DNA of 5,505 bases from Ruminococcus sp. GTDB lineage: Bacteria > Bacillota > Clostridia > Oscillospirales > Ruminococcaceae. Positions 1-5,121 of the stretch are shown here, piece by piece. Under the pieces are notes generated by a model. It made no database searches. It saw only the letters and a list, made by a program, of their open reading frames with translations, and was not told the DNA's origin. The stretch covers positions 1 through 5,505 of the forward strand of contig JAISHJ010000122.1 of the NCBI GenBank assembly GCA_031262625.1, written 5' to 3'. How positions within the stretch are numbered: position 1 is the first letter of the stretch; each line of letters opens with the position of its first letter. The translations under genes and the position numbers were made by a program.

Positions 1-702
1 GTCATGAGCGTGAATAACGAAACCGGAACGTTTTTTCCAATAAAAGAGATTTTCGGTGCGATTAAGCGTGTTAACACAAATGTGATTACGCACACAGATG
101 CAGTACAGTCGTTCATGAAAATGCCTGTTAATGCGGCTGAAATTAACGCCGACAGTATAACAATTTCCGCACATAAAGTACATGGCATAAAAGGCGCCGG
201 TGCTTTATACATTAAAAAAGGTATAAGAGTTGCCCCGCTTATTCCCGGCGGCGGGCAAGAACGCGGTTTTCGCTCCGGTACAGAAGCAACGCCGGCAATT
301 GCGGCGTTCGGTGCAGCGGTTAAGGTGCTTTGCTCCGATATGCACAAGGCATATAAACAAACAGAAAAATTAAACAAAAACTTTCGTAAAGCTTTGTCGG
401 AAATGCCGTTTATAACAATAAATTCTCCGGACGATGCAATACCATATATACTCAATTTCAGTGTCAGAGGAATTCGTTCGGAAATTATGCTTCATTTTTT
501 AGAAAGCAAGGATATTTTCGTATCAAGCGGAAGCGCCTGTTCAAAAGGAAAAGGTTCGGGAGTGCTAACTGCTTTCGGAGTAAAAGATAAGGACGCCGAC
601 GAAGCGGTACGGGTATCTTTTTCGAGGGAAACTGCCGAAACGGAAACTGATGAACTCCTAAAAGCAATAAACGCGGGATATGAAAGACTGCAAAAAGTAT
701 AA
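1..702 (+). CDS. Cysteine desulfurase (NifS/IscS-type), 5' end missing
   Basis: This is the C-terminal 233 residues of a PLP-dependent class V aminotransferase-fold enzyme that takes sulfur from L-cysteine, giving alanine and an enzyme persulfide for Fe-S clusters or tRNA thiolation in the cytoplasm. The reading frame is open to base 1, and VMSVNNETG matches an internal family motif, so the ATG at 4 is not the start. About 140 residues probably lie upstream, given the usual 370-390. Counting from the Met at base 4, visible motifs are HTDAVQ (30-35), SAHKVHG with the PLP lysine K58, the RGFRSGTEATP segment (88-97), and SSGSACSKGKGSGVL with catalytic C179 on the mobile loop of group I enzymes. 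The stop is TAA at 700-702, 31 bp before iorA, so co-transcription is likely. Whether it serves IscU, ThiI or another acceptor cannot be told, because the upstream neighbours are outside the window. Confidence 0.93.
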   Translation, partial: VMSVNNETGTFFPIKEIFGAIKRVNTNVITHTDAVQSFMKMPVNAAEINADSITISAHKVHGIKGAGALYIKKGIRVAPLIPGGGQERGFRSGTEATPAIAAFGAAVKVLCSDMHKAYKQTEKLNKNFRKALSEMPFITINSPDDAIPYILNFSVRGIRSEIMLHFLESKDIFVSSGSACSKGKGSGVLTAFGVKDKDADEAVRVSFSRETAETETDELLKAINAGYERLQKV

Positions 703-722
703 ACCAAAAGTATTAAATAGAT

Positions 723-728
723 AAGGTG
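723..728 (+). promoter_or_regulatory. Ribosome binding site of iorA
   Basis: AAGGTG lies 5 nt before the ATG at 734. It is a weaker match to the anti-Shine-Dalgarno sequence than the sites of the downstream genes. It supports the ATG at 734, from which the protein starts directly in the conserved family N-terminus (LMLGNEAVARG). Confidence 0.6.
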
Positions 729-733
729 CAAAG

Positions 734-2470
734 ATGAAAAAATTAATGCTCGGCAACGAAGCGGTTGCCAGAGGGCTCTATGAAGCAGGAGTAACGGTAG
801 TATCAAGCTATCCGGGTACGCCGTCTACGGAAATTACGGAATTTTCCGCAAACTATGATGAACTTTATGCGGAATGGGCACCAAACGAAAAAGTTGCGGC
901 AGAGGTTGCTTTCGGAGCAAGCGTTGCCGGAGCAAGATCGTTTTTCGCAATGAAGCACGTAGGGCTTAATGTTGCGGCAGACCCGCTCTATACTATGTCC
1001 TACACAGGCGTTAACGGCGGCTGTGTAATGGCGGTAGCCGACGACCCGGGTATGCATTCCTCACAGAATGAGCAGGATTCACGCCACCACGCTATAGCGG
1101 CGAAAGTACCTATGCTTGAGCCGTCCGATTCGTCTGAATGTTTAGCTTTCACAAAAGCGGCGTATGATATTTCGGAACAGTTTGATACCCCCGTTATAAT
1201 AAGGCTGTCTACACGCGTTTCACATTCACAATCCCTGTGTGAACTCTCGGACAGGGTTACTATTCCTAATAAACCCTACGTTAAAAATGTCGCAAAATAT
1301 GTTATGATGCCGGCGATGGCAAAGGGCAGACATATTTTTGTAGAAGAACGCACAAATAAACTTCGCGAATATGCAGAAAACTCGCCTCTAAACTGTACTA
1401 TATATAATGATTCAAAAGTAGGCGTTATAACTTCCGGTGCGGCGTATTGCTATGCGGCGGAAGCTTTAGGCGAAACTGTTTCGTACTTAAAACTCGGTAT
1501 TGTTAATCCCCTTCCCGAAAAGCTTATCCTTGATTTTACCGCAAAGTGCGATAAAATCTATGTCATTGAGGAACTTGACGGAATAATCGAAGACCATTGC
1601 AAAACTTTGGGAATAGAAGTCATCGGAAAAGAATTATTCGGCTTATTAGGCGAATTTTCGCAAGAAATTATTTCTGAAAAAATTCTCGGTAAAACTCCTG
1701 AAAACGTCGATTTTCCCGAAAACATACCTGTCCGTCCGCCCGTAATGTGCGCCGGATGTCCGCACCGCGGGGTGTTCTACTGCCTTTCAAAGAATAAAAT
1801 CCGCGTTTCAGGCGACATAGGCTGCTATACCCTCGGCGCATCTGCTCCCCTTTCCTCTGTCGATACTACACTCTGTATGGGTGCATCTGTTTCCGGGCTT
1901 CACGGTATGAATAAAGCCGACCCGGAAGGAGCGGCGAAAACCGTTGCCGTTATCGGCGACTCAACCTTCATGCACAGCGGCATAACAGGGCTTGTAAATA
2001 TCGCTTACAATCAGAGCAACTCGACAGTTATCGTCCTTGATAACTCAATCACCGGTATGACAGGGCATCAGCAGAACCCCTCGACCGGCGTTAACCTAAA
2101 GGGTGACGTTACAGCGGCAGTTAATATTGAATCGCTCTGCAAAGCTATCGGTATTAAGCGTGTACGAGTGGTTGACCCTTATAATCTTGCGGAAACAGAA
2201 GCGGCGATACACGAAGAACTTGCCGCGCCGGAAGCATCGGTTATAATTGCACGACGCCCATGTGCGCTCCTTAAATATGTTAAACATAAACCCGCCCTTG
2301 TCATAAATGACTGTAAAGGCTGCAAAATGTGTCTAAAACTCGGCTGTCCGGCAATATCAAATAAAGACGGAAAAGCAGTAATTGACTCTGTACAATGTGT
2401 CGGCTGCGGTATCTGTACCGAAGTTTGTCGATTCGGTTGTATAAAAGCTAAAGACGGAGGTGTAAACTGA
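734..2470 (+). CDS. iorA: Indolepyruvate:ferredoxin oxidoreductase, alpha subunit
   Basis: The 578-residue catalytic subunit of a cytoplasmic, oxygen-sensitive enzyme that interconverts arylpyruvates (indolepyruvate, phenylpyruvate, hydroxyphenylpyruvate) plus CoA with arylacetyl-CoA, CO2 and reduced ferredoxin. The N-terminal pyruvate-oxidoreductase-like domain (about 10-180) carries the signature YPGTPSTEI (26-34). A middle domain (about 225-320) follows. The TPP-binding domain (about 335-510) shows CAGCPHRG (339-346), GDIGCYTLG (360-368), the GDS of the TPP/Mg motif (408-410) and DNSITGMTGHQQNP (436-449). The C-terminus is a two-cluster ferredoxin domain: C527, C530, C533, C538 followed by P, then C555, C558, C561, C565. 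The second set is followed by Arg instead of the usual Pro, and an extra C569 is present. The length is near the low end for the family, and no domain is missing. It overlaps iorB by one base. The family is certain; the exact substrate is inferred from family and context. Confidence 0.97.
   Translation: MKKLMLGNEAVARGLYEAGVTVVSSYPGTPSTEITEFSANYDELYAEWAPNEKVAAEVAFGASVAGARSFFAMKHVGLNVAADPLYTMSYTGVNGGCVMAVADDPGMHSSQNEQDSRHHAIAAKVPMLEPSDSSECLAFTKAAYDISEQFDTPVIIRLSTRVSHSQSLCELSDRVTIPNKPYVKNVAKYVMMPAMAKGRHIFVEERTNKLREYAENSPLNCTIYNDSKVGVITSGAAYCYAAEALGETVSYLKLGIVNPLPEKLILDFTAKCDKIYVIEELDGIIEDHCKTLGIEVIGKELFGLLGEFSQEIISEKILGKTPENVDFPENIPVRPPVMCAGCPHRGVFYCLSKNKIRVSGDIGCYTLGASAPLSSVDTTLCMGASVSGLHGMNKADPEGAAKTVAVIGDSTFMHSGITGLVNIAYNQSNSTVIVLDNSITGMTGHQQNPSTGVNLKGDVTAAVNIESLCKAIGIKRVRVVDPYNLAETEAAIHEELAAPEASVIIARRPCALLKYVKHKPALVINDCKGCKMCLKLGCPAISNKDGKAVIDSVQCVGCGICTEVCRFGCIKAKDGGVN
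2456..2462 (+). promoter_or_regulatory. Ribosome binding site of iorB inside the iorA end
   Basis: GGAGGTG lies within the last codons of iorA, 7 nt before the ATG at 2470. Together with the TGATG junction (iorA stop 2468-2470, iorB start 2470-2472) it fixes the iorB start. It also suggests translational coupling, which would keep the two subunits at equal amounts. Confidence 0.85.
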
Positions 2471-3054
2471 TGGTAAAATCAATTATGATAGTAGGCGTAG
2501 GCGGTCAGGGTACGCTTCTTGCTTCACGGATTATCGGTAACGCACTTATTAAAAAAGGTGTTGACGTTAAGGTTTCGGAAGTCCACGGTATGAGTCAGCG
2601 CGGCGGCTCGGTTGTAACCTATGTTAAGTTCGGCAGCGCTCCCGGTGACAAGGTACATTCTCCCGTGATAAATCACGGTGAAGCGGATATAATTATAGCT
2701 TTTGAACAGCTTGAAGCGGCGCGTTATGTTTCATTCCTTAAAAAGGGCGGAAAGATGATAGTTTCAACTCAAACTATCGACCCTATGCCTGTTATAACAG
2801 GAAACGCCGCTTACCCGGAAGATATTATCGCAAAAATTAAGGCACAAGGTGTTGACATAACAGCTGTAGATGCACTTGAACTTGCTGTAAAGGCAGGCTC
2901 TGCGAAAGCTTCAAATGTTGTGCTGATAGGTGTTCTGGCAAGTTTTGCGGTAATGTCCGATGAAGCTTGGATAGAGGAAATTGAAGAATGTGTTCCTCCG
3001 AAATTTATCGAACTTAATAAAAAAGCATTCTTTTTGGGCAAAGAAGCAAGCTGA
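2470..3054 (+). CDS. iorB: Indolepyruvate:ferredoxin oxidoreductase, beta subunit
   Basis: The 194-residue gamma-type 2-oxoacid:acceptor oxidoreductase domain that partners IorA and completes the CoA-dependent enzyme. Diagnostic features are the N-terminal glycine loop GVGGQGT (9-15), the SEVHGMSQRGGSV block (36-48), and the C-terminal KASNVVLIGVLASF segment (146-159). All are standard for IorB and related POR-gamma proteins. There are no cysteine clusters, as expected, because in this family the iron-sulfur domain sits in IorA. The length matches the usual 190-200 residues. The start is set by a strong ribosome binding site inside iorA and a one-base overlap. The stop TGA (3052-3054) is followed by a 105-bp gap before the ligase gene. 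Confidence 0.96.
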   Translation: MVKSIMIVGVGGQGTLLASRIIGNALIKKGVDVKVSEVHGMSQRGGSVVTYVKFGSAPGDKVHSPVINHGEADIIIAFEQLEAARYVSFLKKGGKMIVSTQTIDPMPVITGNAAYPEDIIAKIKAQGVDITAVDALELAVKAGSAKASNVVLIGVLASFAVMSDEAWIEEIEECVPPKFIELNKKAFFLGKEAS

Positions 3055-3106
3055 CGTTTATTATTTACGGAAATGTTTTGCTTGCTGTAAAAGATGTTCT
3101 GATTTA

Positions 3107-3136
3107 TTTTCAAAGTCAGCTGAATATTAATAAAAT
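3107..3136 (+). promoter_or_regulatory. Possible weak promoter before paaK
   Basis: TTTTCA (3107-3112, four of six matches to TTGACA) is separated by 18 bp from TAAAAT (3131-3136, five of six matches to TATAAT). Transcription would begin near 3143, giving a leader of only about 17 nt that still includes the ribosome binding site. In AT-rich DNA such matches arise by chance, so this is tentative. Confidence 0.25.
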
Positions 3137-3145
3137 CCTTTCAAT

Positions 3146-3152
3146 AGGGGGA
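3146..3152 (+). promoter_or_regulatory. Ribosome binding site of paaK
   Basis: AGGGGGA lies 7 nt before the ATG at 3160. It supports this start, which also gives a protein of the usual PaaK length. Confidence 0.7.
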
Positions 3153-3159
3153 ATTTGAA

Positions 3160-4470
3160 ATGGGAAACTACTACAACAAAGCGATGGAATGTGCTACGCT
3201 TTATGAGATGGAAGCACTCCAGAGCTTCAGACTATCGCAGACGGTACGGAGGGTTTATGAAAAAGTGCCGTTTTATCGCGACAGAATGATCGCAAACGGC
3301 GTGTCACCCGACGACATCAAAAACGTCAACGATCTTCACAAACTCCCGTTTGTAATGAAACAGGATCTTCGTGATACTTATCCGTACGGGCTTTTCGCCG
3401 CACCTCTCGATGAAGTTGTGCGCCTTCACGCTTCTTCCGGTACAACCGGCAAGCAGATTGTCGTAGGATATACCAGAAATGACCTTGAAATTTGGGACGA
3501 ATGTGCGGCGCGTGCACTTACTGCCGCAGGCGGCGACAAAACCGACTTTATGCACGTTTCCTACGGTTACGGTTTATTTACCGGAGGTCTAGGAATCCAC
3601 GGCGGTGCAGAAAAAATCGGCATGACTGTTATACCCGTTTCAACCGGCAACACCGCACGTCAGATTAACATAATAAAAGACTTCGGAAGTACTCTAATCT
3701 GCTGTACCCCTTCATATGCAATGTTTATCGCAGAAACTATGCGCGACATGGGCATTTCAAAAGATGACATTAAGCTTAAGGCAGGACTTTTCGGTGCAGA
3801 ACCTTGGACACAGGAAATGCGGCATACCCTCGAAGAAATGCTCGGGCTTAAGGCTTACGACATCTACGGGCTTACCGAAATTATCGGTCCGGGAGTTGCT
3901 TTTGAATGTGAAGAGCAAACAGGTATGCATATCTGCGAAGACCACTTTATCCCCGAAATTATCGACCCCGACACAGGCGAAGTACTCCCCCTCGGCGAAC
4001 AGGGCGAACTCGTTTTCACCTGTATTACTAAAGAAGCTTTCCCACTCCTTCGTTACCGTACTCGCGATATAGCAGTACTCTCGCGCGAAAAATGTTCCTG
4101 CGGACGTACACTTATCAAAATGCTCAAACCTAAGGGCAGAACCGACGATATGCTTATTATCCGCGGCGTAAATGTCTTCCCGTCACAGATTGAAACAGCA
4201 CTTTTATCTGTTGCCGGAAGCCAGCCTTTCTATCATATTGAGGTTGATCGCATTAACAATAACGATTCGCTCGAAATTCAGGTTGAAGTTTCGGAAGCAA
4301 TGTTCTCCGATACTATAAAGAGTATGGAAGACGTTGAAAATGCAATCAAGCGCGCTGTAGAATCGGTTATCGGTATCTCCGCGAAGATTACCATGTGCGG
4401 ACCTAAGACACTCAAGCGTTTTGAGGGAAAAGCTTCTCACGTTACAGACAAACGTAAACTCTTAGATTAA
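3160..4470 (+). CDS. paaK: Phenylacetate (arylacetate)-CoA ligase, AMP-forming
   Basis: A 436-residue adenylate-forming enzyme that uses ATP and CoA to convert phenylacetate or a related arylacetate into its CoA thioester, in the cytoplasm. Visible motifs: the N-terminal LRxTYPYGLFA segment (70-80) typical of PaaK; the phosphate loop SSGTTGK (92-98); YGLTEIIGPGVAFEC (236-250); RYRTRDIAVL (298-307) with the ribose-contacting Asp; the hinge GRTDDMLIIRGVNVFP (326-341); and the C-terminal catalytic lysine K424 in FEGKASHVTDKR. C250, H257 and the CSCGR pair C312/C314 may form the metal site reported for some PaaK relatives, which is inference. The length is typical. It sits 105 bp after iorB, whose product makes or uses the same arylacetyl-CoA, and 34 bp before the ACT gene. 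No paa ring-epoxidation genes are visible, so an aerobic phenylacetate pathway is not supported. The exact arylacetate is unknown. Confidence 0.94.
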   Translation: MGNYYNKAMECATLYEMEALQSFRLSQTVRRVYEKVPFYRDRMIANGVSPDDIKNVNDLHKLPFVMKQDLRDTYPYGLFAAPLDEVVRLHASSGTTGKQIVVGYTRNDLEIWDECAARALTAAGGDKTDFMHVSYGYGLFTGGLGIHGGAEKIGMTVIPVSTGNTARQINIIKDFGSTLICCTPSYAMFIAETMRDMGISKDDIKLKAGLFGAEPWTQEMRHTLEEMLGLKAYDIYGLTEIIGPGVAFECEEQTGMHICEDHFIPEIIDPDTGEVLPLGEQGELVFTCITKEAFPLLRYRTRDIAVLSREKCSCGRTLIKMLKPKGRTDDMLIIRGVNVFPSQIETALLSVAGSQPFYHIEVDRINNNDSLEIQVEVSEAMFSDTIKSMEDVENAIKRAVESVIGISAKITMCGPKTLKRFEGKASHVTDKRKLLD

Positions 4471-4491
4471 CTTTTCATAAAAATATAAAAC

Positions 4492-4497
4492 AGGAGG
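4492..4497 (+). promoter_or_regulatory. Ribosome binding site of the ACT gene
   Basis: A perfect AGGAGG lies 7 nt before the ATG at 4505 in the 34-bp gap after paaK. The short gap, with no terminator or promoter, supports co-transcription with paaK. Confidence 0.85.
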
Positions 4498-4504
4498 CAC
4501 TATT

Positions 4505-4930
4505 ATGTTAATAAAGCAACTCTCCGTTTTCGTTGAAAATAAACAGGGCAGACTCTCGGCAATCACAGATATTCTGCGTGAAAGCGGAATAGACATTCGT
4601 GCACTCTCCCTCGCAGACACAAGGGATTTCGGTATCCTTCGCCTTATCGTTAACGATGTTGACAAAGCGTATTCTGCACTCAAATCCGGCGAATGTCTCG
4701 TATCATTAACCGACGTTATTGCAGTTTCTATTGAAGACAAACCCGGCGGACTTACCGAAGCAATGGACCTTCTTACACAAGCGGATATTTCCGTTGAGTA
4801 TATGTATGCATTCATCTCAAAAAGTGCCGGTTCGGCTTCCGTTATTCTTCGTGTTGATGACAACAAAAAAGCCGTTGAAGTTCTTTCTGCAAAATTTAAA
4901 CTCCTAACCCAAGCAGAAATAGCCGTATAA
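4505..4930 (+). CDS. Tandem ACT-domain protein, probable amino-acid sensor
   Basis: A 141-residue soluble protein consisting of two ACT domains and no catalytic domain. The first (about 3-66) has the ligand-loop pattern NKQGRLSAIT (12-21) followed by a helix and the ILRLIV strand (44-49). The second (about 70-137) repeats it with DKPGGLTEAMD (78-88), and its last strand is SVILRV (112-117). ACT domains commonly bind amino acids and alter the activity of partner enzymes. Stand-alone tandem ACT proteins next to iorAB and paaK are common in anaerobic Firmicutes, but I know of no proven function for them. Context suggests sensing an aromatic amino acid or arylacetate and modulating the ligase or oxidoreductase; this is inference. 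It lies 34 bp after paaK with a strong ribosome binding site and appears to be the last gene of the cluster. Confidence 0.9.
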   Translation: MLIKQLSVFVENKQGRLSAITDILRESGIDIRALSLADTRDFGILRLIVNDVDKAYSALKSGECLVSLTDVIAVSIEDKPGGLTEAMDLLTQADISVEYMYAFISKSAGSASVILRVDDNKKAVEVLSAKFKLLTQAEIAV

Positions 4931-4994
4931 ATCGTAAATTTTAATACTTTTTATATTTATTTCGCAATTTTTCAAATTATTTTTCCATAAAGTA

Positions 4995-5023
4995 TTGACA
5001 AAAAAACCTTCAAATACTATAAT
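4995..5023 (+). promoter_or_regulatory. Perfect-consensus SigA (sigma-70) promoter
   Basis: TTGACA (4995-5000) and TATAAT (5018-5023) are both exact consensus hexamers at the optimal 17-bp spacing, with A-rich sequence between them. Transcription should start near 5030 and run into the repeat-protein gene at 5122. A promoter this close to consensus suggests strong expression, unless a repressor acts on it. Confidence 0.9.
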
Positions 5024-5040
5024 ATAAATATAAATACGTT

Positions 5041-5069
5041 TTTACACAAATAATATATAACAGTGTAAA
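5041..5069 (+). repeat. Inverted repeat TTTACAC/GTGTAAA in the leader
   Basis: TTTACAC (5041-5047) and its exact reverse complement GTGTAAA (5063-5069) are separated by 15 AT-rich bases, starting roughly 10 bp after the predicted transcription start. It could be a weak RNA hairpin or a dyad operator placed to block the promoter. The sequence alone does not decide, and chance is possible in AT-rich DNA. Confidence 0.45.
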
Positions 5070-5073
5070 TTTA

Positions 5074-5098
5074 GCCGATAGTAATTAATTTTATCGGC
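5074..5098 (+). repeat. Leader hairpin GCCGATA/TATCGGC
   Basis: GCCGATA (5074-5080) and TATCGGC (5092-5098) form an exact 7-bp stem with an 11-nt loop, the most GC-rich element of the leader. There is no T run after it, so it is not an intrinsic terminator. It ends 14 nt before the ribosome binding site and could affect translation or mRNA stability. The loop can also pair with the bases just before the ribosome binding site. Confidence 0.5.
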
Positions 5099-5112
5099 AC
5101 GGAAATTAATTC

Positions 5113-5117
5113 GGAGG
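5113..5117 (+). promoter_or_regulatory. Ribosome binding site of the repeat-protein gene
   Basis: GGAGG lies 4 nt before the ATG at 5122. It fixes the start of a gene that has no stop codon within the window. Confidence 0.85.
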
Positions 5118-5121
5118 ATTT

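Larger units (their letters stand above)
3055..3159 (+). other. iorB-paaK intergenic gap
   Basis: An AT-rich 105-bp gap, the longest inside the metabolic cluster. It holds an 8-bp palindrome TCAGCTGA (3116-3123), an imperfect inverted pair CTGATTT/AAAGTCAG (3100-3106 and 3112-3119) without a following T run, a weak promoter candidate, and the paaK ribosome binding site. No small gene or convincing terminator is visible, so readthrough from iorAB into paaK is plausible. Confidence 0.5.
4931..5121 (+). other. AT-rich intergenic region with promoter and leader
   Basis: A 191-bp gap separating the metabolic cluster from the repeat-protein gene. The first part (4931-4990) is T-rich on the + strand with no GC-rich hairpin, so no intrinsic terminator for the upstream operon is evident. 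The second part carries a perfect SigA promoter and a leader of about 90 nt with inverted repeats. No small open frame with a ribosome binding site is visible. Confidence 0.7.

Noticed and set aside
4..6. ATG at base 4 as a true start for the cysteine desulfurase
   Set aside because: The frame is open to base 1, there is no room for a ribosome binding site, and the residues there match an internal motif of the family, so the gene is cut by the window edge.
2881..3091. Direct repeat CTTGCTGTAAA at 2881-2891 and 3081-3091
   Set aside because: Several 11-base matches are expected by chance in a window of this length, and nothing else marks it as a mobile-element or recombination site.
3716..4072. 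118-codon + strand frame inside paaK
   Set aside because: It is an out-of-frame shadow of the conserved ligase, with no ribosome binding site and no recognisable motif.
3160..4470. Aerobic phenylacetate degradation (paa) operon
   Set aside because: Only the ligase is present; no epoxidase, isomerase or ring-cleavage genes are seen, and the neighbours are oxygen-sensitive anaerobic enzymes.
4462..4866. 134-codon open frame on the minus strand opposite the ACT gene
   Set aside because: It lies opposite a clear ACT protein with a perfect ribosome binding site, has no family resemblance, and is explained by antisense codon bias. The same applies to the minus-strand frames at 492-806 and 2811-3113.
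4931..4990. Intrinsic terminator after the ACT gene
   Set aside because: The stretch has T runs, but no stable GC-containing stem precedes them; only 4-bp AT pairings are visible.
5074..5098. Leader hairpin as a transcription attenuator
   Set aside because: No run of T follows the stem, so it lacks the terminator half of an attenuator.
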